A stretch of 64,000 bases of DNA, from assembly GCF_025717605.1 (NCBI RefSeq), contig NZ_JAJIRQ010000006.1:192015-256014 (forward strand), written 5' to 3'. The notes below the pieces were generated by a model that searched no databases, was not told where the DNA came from, and saw only the letters and a list, made by a program, of their open reading frames with translations. Shown piece after piece: positions 55,195-64,000 of this stretch. Position 1 is the stretch's first letter; each line of letters opens with the position of its first letter. Position numbers and translations under genes: made by a program. Source of the stretch: Paucibacter sp. TC2R-5. GTDB taxonomy: Bacteria > Pseudomonadota > Gammaproteobacteria > Burkholderiales > Burkholderiaceae_C.

Positions 55195-57060
55195 TCAGCG
55201 CTTCCCGTCGCCGCCCGCCATCACAGCCGTCATGCGGAACATCGCATCATGTGCACAGACCTCGCCGGGCTCGCCGCTGTGGCCGCCGAAGGCCGTCAGC
55301 AGCGGCGTGATGTCGGGTGCTGCGACGGCCTTCTTGGTGCCGGGCTCAAGGCGGAAGATGGTCTTGCCTTCCTTGATGGTCTCGGTGACCTTGATCTCGG
55401 CAATCGTGTCCGGCTTCACCGCCGTCGGGTCTTTCGACAGCAGCGCGAAGTCGGCCAGCTTGCCGACCTCCAAGCTGCCCTTGGTCTTTTCTTCGAAGTG
55501 GTGATAGGCCGGCCAGATCGTCATCGCTTTCAAAGCAGTGATGACATCAACCCGATGCTCTGGGCCAACGATGCGACCCGAGCCGCGCGCGCGGCGGGTG
55601 ACGGTAGCGTCCAGCACCCGCATCGAGTCCGGGAAGGCCACCGGCGCATCGTGATGGCTGGAGAAGATCATGCCGCGCTTGCGTGCCCAGCCGGTGGGCG
55701 AGATGTTCAAGCCCGCCTGCGGGCCAACCGTGTGATCAAGATGCCAGTCACCCCAGTAAAAGGTATGCATGGGGAACAGCGAGGGAATGACGCCCAGCGA
55801 CTTGTAGCTGTCGAGTTGATCCTCGCGCAGGAACTGGCCATGGATCAGCACTGGGCGCAGAGCCTTGGCTTGCGGGAAGCGAGCCTGCGCCGCTTGGTGT
55901 GAGGCAATCAAGAGGTCGGAGGCCCGCTCGCCATTGGAGTGAGTGATGACCTGGATGCCGTTTTCGGCCGCCCATTGCACGGCGCCCATCACGTCTTCGG
56001 CAGAAGCTGCGGCATAACCCGAATAACCCTCGGGATAGTTGCCGACCAGCTTGTAATAAGGCTTGTCACGCCAAGCGGTGAAACCCTGCGGGCTGCCGTC
56101 GATGGTGAGCTTGGCACCGGCGACGCGGAAGCGGTTGGTGTAAGTATTGCTCTGGTTCGCCTTGATGAAGGCCCGGTCCACCAGCACATCGGGATAGGTG
56201 TTGACGTCATTGGCGAAGCCGCCCTCGGCCGCCACCTGTTTCATGACGGCGACAATCTGCGGCGTGGACCGGCCTTCTTCGGCCGTGGTGTAGCCAAAGC
56301 GGGCCCAGAGCTTGGCGCCTTCGCGCGCAAAGGTCTTCAAGCCCTCAGGCCCCACACGACCCAACACCGCCGGGAGGGCGCTGGAAAAAGCTGTTTCTTC
56401 GATCGTGCCATTGGGCTCGGTGCTGCCGGGCTTGCGTTGGATCACGCCGCCTGCGGGGTTTTTGGTGCTGGCGTCATAACCGATGACCTTCAACATGGCG
56501 GAATTGGCAGTGGCCAAATGGGCCGACTGGTGCACGATCAGAATTGGAATGTCTTTGGAGACCTCGTCCAGCTCCTCTTTGGTCGGATGGCGCAGTTCTT
56601 TCAGTTGGGCGTTGTCATAGCCAAAACCAAGAATGAGTTGGGTCTTCTCGACCGCAGCGGCGTTCTTTTGCACCCAGTCACGCAGCGTCTGCTGCAGCGA
56701 GGCGATGTCCTTGACTTCACCATCGGGCGGCGCCAGCAGATTGGCCGAAAGTGCCTGCAAACCGCCACCAAAAATATGGCCATGTGCGTCGACAAAGCCG
56801 GGAATGAGGGTTTGACCCTTGAGATCCACGAGCTGTGTGGCGGGGCCCTTCAACTTCATCACCTCGCGGCTCTTGCCCACGGCAATGATCTTGCCGTCGG
56901 CGACAGCCACCGCTTCGGCGCGCATGGCCTTGTCGTTCATGGTCAGGATGGTGCCGCCCGACCAGATGCTGTCGGCCATCTGCGGGGCGGCCATTGCTGG
57001 CGCGGCAAGCGTGAGGATGGCCGCCATCAGTGCGGACGTATTCAGGTTTACTCGGTTCAT
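55195..57060 (-). CDS. Secreted amidohydrolase (YtcJ-like)
   Basis: This 621-residue metal-dependent hydrolase has a signal peptide (LMAAILTLAAPAMAAPQ). The first metal site DAHGH follows the beta strand LIPGFVDAHGHIFGGG, and later motifs include VITHSNGER and the SSHHDAPVAF loop, as in the YtcJ-type amidohydrolase subgroup. Such enzymes act on amide-like or ester bonds of small molecules; the substrate is unknown. The start at 57060 is preceded by GAGGAG. Confidence 0.9.
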   Translation of the reverse strand: MNRVNLNTSALMAAILTLAAPAMAAPQMADSIWSGGTILTMNDKAMRAEAVAVADGKIIAVGKSREVMKLKGPATQLVDLKGQTLIPGFVDAHGHIFGGGLQALSANLLAPPDGEVKDIASLQQTLRDWVQKNAAAVEKTQLILGFGYDNAQLKELRHPTKEELDEVSKDIPILIVHQSAHLATANSAMLKVIGYDASTKNPAGGVIQRKPGSTEPNGTIEETAFSSALPAVLGRVGPEGLKTFAREGAKLWARFGYTTAEEGRSTPQIVAVMKQVAAEGGFANDVNTYPDVLVDRAFIKANQSNTYTNRFRVAGAKLTIDGSPQGFTAWRDKPYYKLVGNYPEGYSGYAAASAEDVMGAVQWAAENGIQVITHSNGERASDLLIASHQAAQARFPQAKALRPVLIHGQFLREDQLDSYKSLGVIPSLFPMHTFYWGDWHLDHTVGPQAGLNISPTGWARKRGMIFSSHHDAPVAFPDSMRVLDATVTRRARGSGRIVGPEHRVDVITALKAMTIWPAYHHFEEKTKGSLEVGKLADFALLSKDPTAVKPDTIAEIKVTETIKEGKTIFRLEPGTKKAVAAPDITPLLTAFGGHSGEPGEVCAHDAMFRMTAVMAGGDGKR

Positions 57061-57181
57061 AGCTGGGCTCCTCGCTGAGAGTGGGGTGTTTGATCGGTAT
57101 GGTTTCATGCCGCGAGACTCGGGCGCCAACGGGCGCCAAAGTCAAACTACGCCGACGGATTTTGCCACCACAGATGAGCCG

Positions 57182-60100
57182 TTATGTGCCCCGCGCCAAC
57201 ACCGGCCGCAGCGCTACGCCGGTGTGCGAGCCCGCCGCCACGACCACCTCCGGCGTGCCCTCCACCACCACCTCACCACCTGCCGTGCCGCCATCCGGCC
57301 CCAGGTCGATGACCCAGTCGGCTTCGGCGATCACGTCGAGGTCATGCTCGATCACGACGACCGAATGCCCGCCCGCCACCAGCCGGTGCAGCACGCGGAT
57401 CAGCCGCTCGACATCGGCCATGTGCAGGCCCACCGTCGGCTCGTCCAGCACATAGAGGGTGTGCGGCGCCTTCTGGCCGCGCCGCCCGACCTCGTCGCGC
57501 ACCTTGACCAGCTCGCTGACCAGCTTCATCCGCTGCGCCTCGCCGCCGGACAGCGTCGGTGACGGTTGACCCAGGGTCAGATAACCGAGGCCCACGTCCT
57601 GCATCAGCTTGAGTGGATGACCAATCGCCGGCATCGCGGCAAAAAACGGCGCGGCCTCGTCGACCTCCATCGCCAGCACATCGCCGATGCTCTTGCCCCG
57701 CCAGCTAACGCCCAGCGTCTCCGGATTGAAACGTTGGCCATGGCATTGGTCGCACAGCACCTTCACATCGGGCAAAAAGCTCATCTCGATGGTGCGCATG
57801 CCCTGGCCCTCGCAACCGGGGCAGCGGCCTTCGCCGGTGTTGAAGCTGAAGCGATTCGCCGCATAGCCGCGCGCGCGGCTCTCCAGCGTGTCGGCAAAGA
57901 GCTTGCGGATCGCGTCCCAGAAACCGATGTAAGTCGCAGGGCAGCTGCGCGGCGTCTTGCCAATCGGCGTCTGGTCAACCTCCAGCACCCGGTCGACCAG
58001 TTCATGGCCTTCAATGCCGGCACAACCGATCCAATGCGCGGGCGCTTTGCGCAGCGGCACGGCCTGCGCCATATTCGCGAGCAGCACATCGCGGGCCAGC
58101 GTGCTCTTGCCGCTGCCCGACACGCCGGTCACCGCGACGAGGCGGTGCAGCGGCACATCGAGCGTGACGTGTTGCAGGTTGTGCAAGCTCGCATCCAGCA
58201 CGCGCAGGCGCGGCGCACCTTCGACCATCTCACGGCGTGCTTGCAGCGGATGGATCAGCGGCTTGGACAGAAAGCGCCCGGTGACCGAGTCCGGCCGCAA
58301 CGCCAGATCGGCGACCGAGCCCTCCGCCACCACATGCCCGCCGCGCTTGCCGGCACCGGGGCCGATGTCGATGATGTGGTCGGCGCGGCGAATCGTGTCC
58401 TCGTCATGCTCGACCACGACCAGCGTGTTGCCCAGGTCACTCAAGCGCCCCAGCGCCTTCAAGAGGATCTGGTTGTCGCGCGGATGCAGGCCTATCGTCG
58501 GCTCATCCAAGACATAGCAAACGCCTTGTAGATTCGAGCCCAACTGCGCCGCCAGGCGGATTCGCTGCGCCTCGCCGCCGGACAAGGTCGGTGCGGCGCG
58601 GTCCAGGGTCAGATAACCAAGACCCACCTCTTCCAGAAACTCCAGCCGGCCCTTGATCTCGCTGACCACATCCCGCGCAATTTCGGCGTCACGACCCAGC
58701 AGCGTCAGGCCGTCGACCCAGGCGCGCGCGTCCTTGACGCTCCAGGACGCCACCGTGCTGATGGCCTGATCCTCGAAGGTCACCGCCCGCGCGGAGGGGT
58801 TGAGCCGTGCGCCATGGCATTCACCGCAGGGCTGGTCGGCCAGGCCTTCGATCTCGACCTCCTGGCCGGCAAAGCTCTGCTCGCGGCCGCCCTTGTCGTC
58901 TTGAATGGAGTCGTCCAAGGCCTTGCGCTGCTCGCGCGTCAGCGCCAAGCCCGTGCCCACGCAGCCGGTGCACCAGCCATGTTTGCTGTTGTAGCTGAAC
59001 ATGCGCGGGTCCAGCTCGGCATAGCTGGTGCCACAGGTCGGGCAGGCACGCTTGGTGCTGAAGACCTTGACCGTACCGATGCCAAGCGTCGAATGCGCCT
59101 CGGCCAAAGCGCGGTGCAAGCCGTCCAAGGGCGTCAGCAAATGCAGCACGCCCTTGCCGAGGTCCAGCGCCTTGGCCAACATCTCGCGCAGCTCGCCTTC
59201 GTTGGCGGCCGAGATGACAAGATCGCCGACCGGCAACTCCAGCGTGTGCTCCTTGAAGCGATCCAAGCGCGGCCAAGGCGCGGTGGCAATGAACTCGCCG
59301 TCCACACGCAGATGCGTGTAACCGCGCGCCTTCGCCCATTTCGCCAAATCGGTGTAGAGGCCCTTGCGGTTCATCACCAAGGGTGCCAACAGGCCGACAT
59401 GCTGGCCCATGTGATCGCGCAGCAGCTGCGCGGCGATCGACTCGACGCTTTGCGGCCGCACCGGCGTGCCGTCATGCATGCAATGCTGGACACCTAACTT
59501 CACATACAGCAGGCGCAGGAAATGCCAGACCTCGGTGGTGGTGGCCACCGTGCTCTTGCGGCCACCGCGGCTGAGGCGCTGTTCGATCGCCACCGTCGGC
59601 GGGATGCCCCAGACCGCATCGACCTCGGGCCGGCCGGCCGGCTGCACGATGGAGCGCGCATAGGCGTTGAGCGACTCCAGATAGCGGCGCTGACCCTCGT
59701 TGAACAGAATATCGAAGGCCAGCGTCGACTTGCCCGAGCCCGACACGCCGGTGATCACATTGAACTTGCCACGCGGGATCGACACATTGACCGACTGCAG
59801 ATTGTGCTCACGCGCATTGACGATCTGGATTACCTCGTCGGCCTTGGCACGGGCGCGGCGGGCTCGGATCAAGCTCTGCAGCGGCATGCCCTCCTCGACC
59901 TTGTGATCCACCGCCACCGCCGGCCTGTCCATATGGGCCGAGTACTCGCGCAGCGCCAGCGCGGTATGCGATGTGGGGTGCTCCTTGACCTGCTCGGGCG
60001 TGCCGACGCAGACCAGCTCGCCGCCGCCCTCGCCGCCTTCGGGGCCGAGGTCGATCAACCAATCGGCCGCGCGGATCACGTCCAGGTTGTGCTCGATCAG

Positions 60101-62851
60101 GATCAGCGAATGGCCGATGGTCAGCAATTTGCGCAGCGCCCGCATCAGCTTTGCGATGTCATCAAAATGCAAGCCTGTGGTCGGCTCGTCGAACATGAAG
60201 AGCGTGCCTTTTTTGGCCAGCGCTTGGCGCGGCTTGCTCGCCGCCTCGGCGAGGAAACCGGCCAACTTGAGCCGCTGCGCCTCGCCGCCCGACAGCGTCG
60301 GCACCGGCTGGCCCAGCTTCACGTACTCCAAGCCCACATCGACAATCGGCTGCAGCTTGGCGACCACCTCGCGGTCGTCTTTGAACAGGCGCACCGCTTC
60401 GCTAACGGTCAATTCAAGCACGTCGGCGACGCTCATGCTGCGCTCGGCTCGTTCGAGCTTGACGTCCAGCATCTCGGCCCGGTAGCGCCGGCCATCGCAA
60501 TCGGGGCAGCGCAGATAGACGTCAGACAAAAACTGCATCTCGACATGCTCGAAGCCCGAGCCACCGCAGGTCGCGCAGCGGCCGTCGCCGGCATTGAAGC
60601 TGAACATGCCGGCCGTGTAGCTGCGCTCGGCCGACATCGGCGCGGCCGCAAACAGCTTGCGCAACTCGTCAAACGCGCCGACATAAGAGGCCGGATTGGA
60701 GCGCGCGGTCTTGCCAATCGGCGACTGATCGACGAACACCGCGTCGGCCAACCAATCGGCGCCGAGCAGGCGTTCATGCTGGCCCGGTGTCTCGGTCTGC
60801 TGGCCAAAATGGCGCGCCAAGGCTGGATACAAAACATCTTGCATCAGCGTGCTCTTGCCCGAGCCGGACACACCCGTCACCACCACCATGCGCTGTAAGG
60901 GGAACTCGACCGTGACATTGCGCAGATTGTGCTCACGCACGCCTTCGATGATCAGCTTGGGCGTGCTGGCTTCGACCGGGCGCTTCACCCCCATGCCAAC
61001 TAGCTTGCGCGCGCCCATATAGGCGCCGGTCAGCGTGTCGGCAGCGCGGATCGTCTCGGGCGTGCCGTCAAACACGATCTGCCCGCCGCGCTCGCCGGGG
61101 CCCGGCCCCATATCGATCAAGCGGTCGGCCGCCAGCATCACCGCCGGGTCATGCTCGACCACGACCAGCGTGTTACCGGCGTCGCGCAGCCGGTGCATGG
61201 CCTGGACGATGCGGCCCATATCGCGCGGGTGCAGGCCGATGCTGGGTTCGTCCAGCACAAACAAGGTGTTGACCAGCGAGGTGCCTAAAGCGGTGGTCAG
61301 GTTGATGCGCTGCACCTCGCCGCCGCTGAGCGTGCGGCTCTGGCGGTCCAGCGTCAGGTAGCCGATGCCAACATCGCAGAGGTATTTGAGCCGGTTGCGG
61401 ATTTCCTCCAGCAGCAACTTGAGGGCATCGTCCAAGAGCGTGCTGGGCAGCTGCAGTTGGTCGAGGAAGCTGCGCAGCCGGTGGATCGGCAGCTGCATCA
61501 AATCGTGCAAGGCCAGGCCTGGCAAGGACTCCAGTTGTTCGCGCGTCCAGTCCACGCCTTTGGGCAACAAGCGCTGATGGGCCGGCAACCAAGCATCGGC
61601 CAGTTCCTTGCTGCCGACACGCCAGAGCAGCGATTCGGTCTTCAGCCGTGCGCCGTCGCAAGTGCCGCAGGTCGTGTAGCTGCGGTACTTGGACAAGAGC
61701 ACACGGATATGCATCTTGTAGGCCTTGCTCTCCAGATATTCGAAGAAGCGCTTGACGCCATACCACTGCTTGTTCCAGTTGCCGGTCCAGTTCGGCGAGC
61801 CATTGATGACCCAGTCTTGTTGAGCCGACGAGAGCTGATTCCAGGAGGTGTCGCGCGGGATACCGGCGTCGGCGGCGTACTTGAGCAGGTCGTCCTGGCT
61901 GTCTTTCCAGGCCGGCGTCGACAAGGTCTTGATCGCGCCATTGCGCAGCGTCTTCTTGCCGTCCGGGATCACCAGGCCGAGGTCAACCCCGATCACCCGC
62001 CCAAAGCCCCGGCAGGTCTCGCAAGCGCCCATCGCCGAGTTGAAAGAGAACAGCGGCGGCTGCGGCTCCTGGTAGCGCAGATCGCTTTCAGGGCAATGCA
62101 GGCCGGTGGAGTAACGCCATAGTTCAGGCTCTGGCCCTTCTTCCTTGGGCAGAACATAAACATTCATCCGTCCGCTGCCGCGCTTCAGGCAAAGCTCAAT
62201 CGCCTCCATCGCGCGTTGCTTGTCGGTGCCTTGCAACCTGAATCTATCCGCCACCACATCCAGCAGCTTGCGCGGGCCGGTGATGGAGGCCACTTCACGT
62301 TCGGCCTGCACCTTGGTGAAACCGCTGGCCGACAGCCATTGGGTCACCTCGTCCGAGCTGGTCGTCGCCGGCAACTCGACCGGGAAGGTCAAAACAATCC
62401 GGGGATCCAAGCTCTTGGTCCGCTCCAGCAACTCCAGGTAGACCGTCTGCGCCGTGTCATGCCTGACCGGCTGCGCGGTTTTCTTGTCGAACAACTCGGC
62501 CGCACGGGCGAACAAGAGCTTCAGGTGGTCGTTCAGCTCGGTCATCGTGCCGACCGTGGAGCGGGAGGTGCGCACCGGGTTGGTCTGGTCGATCGCGATC
62601 GCCGGCGGCACGCCGTCAACGCGGTCAACGGCGGGGCGATCCATGCGGTCAAGGAACTGACGCGCATAGGCCGAGAAGGTCTCGACATAGCGGCGCTGAC
62701 CCTCGGCATAAAGGGTGTCAAAGACCAGACTGGATTTGCCCGAGCCGCTTGGGCCGGTGACCACGGTCAACTCCCCCGTGTGCAAATCAAGATCGATGTT
62801 CTTCAGATTGTGTTGACGGGCGCCGCGGATGCGGATGGTGCCTTCTGACAT
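57182..62851 (-). CDS. uvrA: Double-length UvrA (tandem excinuclease ABC subunit A)
   Basis: This protein of about 1889 residues has two complete UvrA units in one chain. Walker A lysines are at K39 (GPSGSGKSS), K666, K1041 and K1582 (all GVSGSGKST). Each half has its own zinc modules, for example CATCGGSGF...CPDCDG in the first and CPGCEGQG...CDQCHG in the second, and ABC signatures of the LSGGE type. UvrA normally works as a dimer in nucleotide-excision repair, so a fused pseudo-dimer is plausible. The halves are diverged, not a recent duplication. The start at 62851 (MSEGTIRIRGARQHN) is used; a GTG seven codons upstream is also open. It may be an accessory UvrA beside a normal one elsewhere. 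Confidence 0.95.
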   Translation of the reverse strand: MSEGTIRIRGARQHNLKNIDLDLHTGELTVVTGPSGSGKSSLVFDTLYAEGQRRYVETFSAYARQFLDRMDRPAVDRVDGVPPAIAIDQTNPVRTSRSTVGTMTELNDHLKLLFARAAELFDKKTAQPVRHDTAQTVYLELLERTKSLDPRIVLTFPVELPATTSSDEVTQWLSASGFTKVQAEREVASITGPRKLLDVVADRFRLQGTDKQRAMEAIELCLKRGSGRMNVYVLPKEEGPEPELWRYSTGLHCPESDLRYQEPQPPLFSFNSAMGACETCRGFGRVIGVDLGLVIPDGKKTLRNGAIKTLSTPAWKDSQDDLLKYAADAGIPRDTSWNQLSSAQQDWVINGSPNWTGNWNKQWYGVKRFFEYLESKAYKMHIRVLLSKYRSYTTCGTCDGARLKTESLLWRVGSKELADAWLPAHQRLLPKGVDWTREQLESLPGLALHDLMQLPIHRLRSFLDQLQLPSTLLDDALKLLLEEIRNRLKYLCDVGIGYLTLDRQSRTLSGGEVQRINLTTALGTSLVNTLFVLDEPSIGLHPRDMGRIVQAMHRLRDAGNTLVVVEHDPAVMLAADRLIDMGPGPGERGGQIVFDGTPETIRAADTLTGAYMGARKLVGMGVKRPVEASTPKLIIEGVREHNLRNVTVEFPLQRMVVVTGVSGSGKSTLMQDVLYPALARHFGQQTETPGQHERLLGADWLADAVFVDQSPIGKTARSNPASYVGAFDELRKLFAAAPMSAERSYTAGMFSFNAGDGRCATCGGSGFEHVEMQFLSDVYLRCPDCDGRRYRAEMLDVKLERAERSMSVADVLELTVSEAVRLFKDDREVVAKLQPIVDVGLEYVKLGQPVPTLSGGEAQRLKLAGFLAEAASKPRQALAKKGTLFMFDEPTTGLHFDDIAKLMRALRKLLTIGHSLILIEHNLDVIRAADWLIDLGPEGGEGGGELVCVGTPEQVKEHPTSHTALALREYSAHMDRPAVAVDHKVEEGMPLQSLIRARRARAKADEVIQIVNAREHNLQSVNVSIPRGKFNVITGVSGSGKSTLAFDILFNEGQRRYLESLNAYARSIVQPAGRPEVDAVWGIPPTVAIEQRLSRGGRKSTVATTTEVWHFLRLLYVKLGVQHCMHDGTPVRPQSVESIAAQLLRDHMGQHVGLLAPLVMNRKGLYTDLAKWAKARGYTHLRVDGEFIATAPWPRLDRFKEHTLELPVGDLVISAANEGELREMLAKALDLGKGVLHLLTPLDGLHRALAEAHSTLGIGTVKVFSTKRACPTCGTSYAELDPRMFSYNSKHGWCTGCVGTGLALTREQRKALDDSIQDDKGGREQSFAGQEVEIEGLADQPCGECHGARLNPSARAVTFEDQAISTVASWSVKDARAWVDGLTLLGRDAEIARDVVSEIKGRLEFLEEVGLGYLTLDRAAPTLSGGEAQRIRLAAQLGSNLQGVCYVLDEPTIGLHPRDNQILLKALGRLSDLGNTLVVVEHDEDTIRRADHIIDIGPGAGKRGGHVVAEGSVADLALRPDSVTGRFLSKPLIHPLQARREMVEGAPRLRVLDASLHNLQHVTLDVPLHRLVAVTGVSGSGKSTLARDVLLANMAQAVPLRKAPAHWIGCAGIEGHELVDRVLEVDQTPIGKTPRSCPATYIGFWDAIRKLFADTLESRARGYAANRFSFNTGEGRCPGCEGQGMRTIEMSFLPDVKVLCDQCHGQRFNPETLGVSWRGKSIGDVLAMEVDEAAPFFAAMPAIGHPLKLMQDVGLGYLTLGQPSPTLSGGEAQRMKLVSELVKVRDEVGRRGQKAPHTLYVLDEPTVGLHMADVERLIRVLHRLVAGGHSVVVIEHDLDVIAEADWVIDLGPDGGTAGGEVVVEGTPEVVVAAGSHTGVALRPVLARGT

Positions 62852-63242
62852 GGAGTAGACCTGCTGCTGCACTGGGACCGATCATTCTAGGAAGCCTGGA
62901 TGACCAAAGCTGTCAGCAGACATCCCGTCCTGCCAAGAAAAAGGCCAAATCGGCGCTTGATGGCAGTGCAGACAACTATTCAGGCCGGTCAAGCCCCCCA
63001 ATCGCGGGGGGTTGTGGGCTGCGCGGGACGAAGCACCGATCAAGCCTGTTGCAGCGCGGCCGCGCAGCAGCAACAATGCAGGCCGGCAGCAATTTGGCTC
63101 AAACAACGCTCGGATCAGCGCCTAGTCAAGCGCCCGAGGCTATAAAAAGCACTGCTGACGCCAGGCGCAGGAGCCGCCAGCAGCGCAGGCAGCGCCAAAT
63201 TCGCGATGAGGTGTGCAAGCGGCACAAAGGGGAGGGAGCGAT
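62852..63242. other. Intergenic region between uvrA and the receiver gene
   Basis: No gene is supported. CCCCCC and GGGGGG arms (62994-63011) form a short GC hairpin that may be a terminator or leader structure. No LexA box could be seen in front of uvrA. A good ribosome site (AGGGAG) precedes the receiver gene start. Confidence 0.6.
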
Positions 63243-63767
63243 ATGGAAACCAGCAGTTTTAAGAACGCCGTTGCGGCCAACTGGTTGCGCATGTCTGCTC
63301 AGCATTCGAACGAAGGCGGCATGCCGGACGAGCAAGACAGCCTGCTGGGCGGGGCCAAGTTCGCCGCCGGCACTGAGCCGCCCACCGTGCTCTTGGTGGA
63401 AGACAATCAAATCAATCAAGTCGTCGCCTTGGAATTCCTCGCCGTCATGGGTCTGCGCAGCCGCCTGGCCAAAAACGGCCTGGAAGCCCTGGCGTCTTGC
63501 AAGGCCAGCCCGCCCGATCTGGTCTTGATGGACATTCAGATGCCCGGCATGGACGGCCTGGAATGCACCCGCCAGCTGCGCGAGTTGCAGGCGACGGGCG
63601 CCTTGCCGGCCTTCCCCATCTTGGCCTTGACGGCCCATGCGCTGGAAAGCGATATCGCCGCCAGCATGGCCGCCGGCATGGACGAGCACCTGACCAAGCC
63701 GCTGGACTTCGTCGCCTTGCGTGGCCGCCTGGGCCGCTGGTTGGCGCTGCCGGGCCTGAAATCCTGA
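63243..63767 (+). CDS. Receiver-only response regulator (CheY-like)
   Basis: This 174-residue protein consists of an N-terminal extension of about 47 residues and one receiver domain, with acid pair in LLVEDNQINQVVAL, phosphate-acceptor Asp in LVLMDIQMPGMDG, and the conserved Lys in HLTKPLD. It has no output domain, so it probably acts by phosphotransfer or by binding a partner. The sequence DNQINQ and the style of IQMPGMDGLECTRQLR resemble receivers of hybrid kinases. A chemotaxis receptor lies convergently downstream. Confidence 0.92.
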   Translation: METSSFKNAVAANWLRMSAQHSNEGGMPDEQDSLLGGAKFAAGTEPPTVLLVEDNQINQVVALEFLAVMGLRSRLAKNGLEALASCKASPPDLVLMDIQMPGMDGLECTRQLRELQATGALPAFPILALTAHALESDIAASMAAGMDEHLTKPLDFVALRGRLGRWLALPGLKS

Positions 63768-63833
63768 CGACTCACACGAAAACGGGAATATTCACAATTT
63801 TCGTTTTCGGGCCCTTGCGGACCCGACCGGGCA

Positions 63834-64000
63834 TCAGCGTTTGGTCTTGAACACCGCCACCGTATCGTTCAGCCCCTGTGCCTGCTGCTTGAGTGATTCA
63901 GCGGCGGCGGCCGTTTCTTCCACCAAAGCCGCGTTTTGCTGCGTCATGCTGTCGAGTTGGGTGACGGCCTGGTTGACCTGCGCGATCCCATCCGACTGAC
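63834..64000 (-). CDS. Methyl-accepting chemotaxis protein, C-terminal end only
   Basis: The last 55 codons are visible. The frame contains IAQVNQAVTQLDSMTQQNAA followed by LVEETAAAAESL, the standard C-terminal end of the MCP signalling coiled coil, with a final polar KTKR tail and no pentapeptide tether. The gene starts beyond the window. It should signal to CheA/CheW; the ligand cannot be judged from this part. Confidence 0.93.
   Translation of the reverse strand, partial: QSDGIAQVNQAVTQLDSMTQQNAALVEETAAAAESLKQQAQGLNDTVAVFKTKR

Noticed and set aside
59522..60898. Long plus-strand frames antisense to uvrA
   Set aside because: Low-complexity Arg/Ala/Gln-rich translations of the strand opposite a well-supported UvrA.

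Overview
The window looks like chromosome of a Burkholderiales betaproteobacterium, most like the Roseateles/Paucibacter group. The evidence is the housekeeping half: groESL behind a CIRCE operator, cytochrome c4 followed by ResB/CcsA, MsrP/MsrQ, TtcA, a QseB/PmrA-like two-component pair with a Do-type protease, GlmU, a Kdo hydroxylase homologue and a double-length UvrA. The genus is inference, not shown directly.

Layout. (1) 1-7430 is a chromosomal integron array: thirteen attC sites and about a dozen single-gene cassettes, nearly all on the minus strand, ending at an attI-like site and an SOS-type LexA box in front of the integrase gene intI (7433-8488, plus strand). Most cassette genes are short secreted, membrane or unknown proteins; the only one recognised is a flavodoxin-like protein. 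Three cassettes (3186-3480, 6102-6396, 6906-7203) are diverged copies of one another and have no convincing gene. (2) 8858-14610, minus strand, is a compact Tn7-like transposition operon, tnsA-tnsB-tniB-tniQ-tniQ, with overlapping genes. It is preceded by a frameshifted small DNA-binding regulator and an AT-rich control region. The second TniQ carries a C-terminal HTH plus Xre/MbcA/ParS-like domain. The ends of the element were not found. (3) 15100-17000 is decayed sequence with a broken GH16 glycosidase gene and a near-perfect palindrome. (4) 17005-23680 is a probable anti-phage block: a gene with an Xre/MbcA/ParS-like domain, divergent from a 1540-residue NACHT-type STAND NTPase and a downstream 375-residue protein with a possible HEPN RX4H motif. 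(5) From 24069 to the end is ordinary core genome: groES-groEL, a DUF1631 protein, engB, the cytochrome c maturation block, msrPQ, an FAD oxidoreductase fused to a FolB-like domain, ttcA, a response regulator/kinase/protease group, glmU, a LysR regulator, a RAYT transposase, peptidases, a secreted amidohydrolase, a four-ATPase UvrA, a receiver-only protein and the end of a chemotaxis receptor.

How the parts work together. LexA control of intI would couple cassette shuffling to DNA damage. The Tn7-like genes directly abut the integrase, an arrangement reminiscent of Tn7 carrying a class 2 integron. The NACHT pair is the best candidate for an undescribed defence system. In the core half, four 11-bp-spaced repeats between the sensor kinase and the Do protease suggest that the response regulator controls the protease. 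ResB/CcsA would mature cytochrome c4, and MsrP/MsrQ repair oxidised periplasmic methionines.
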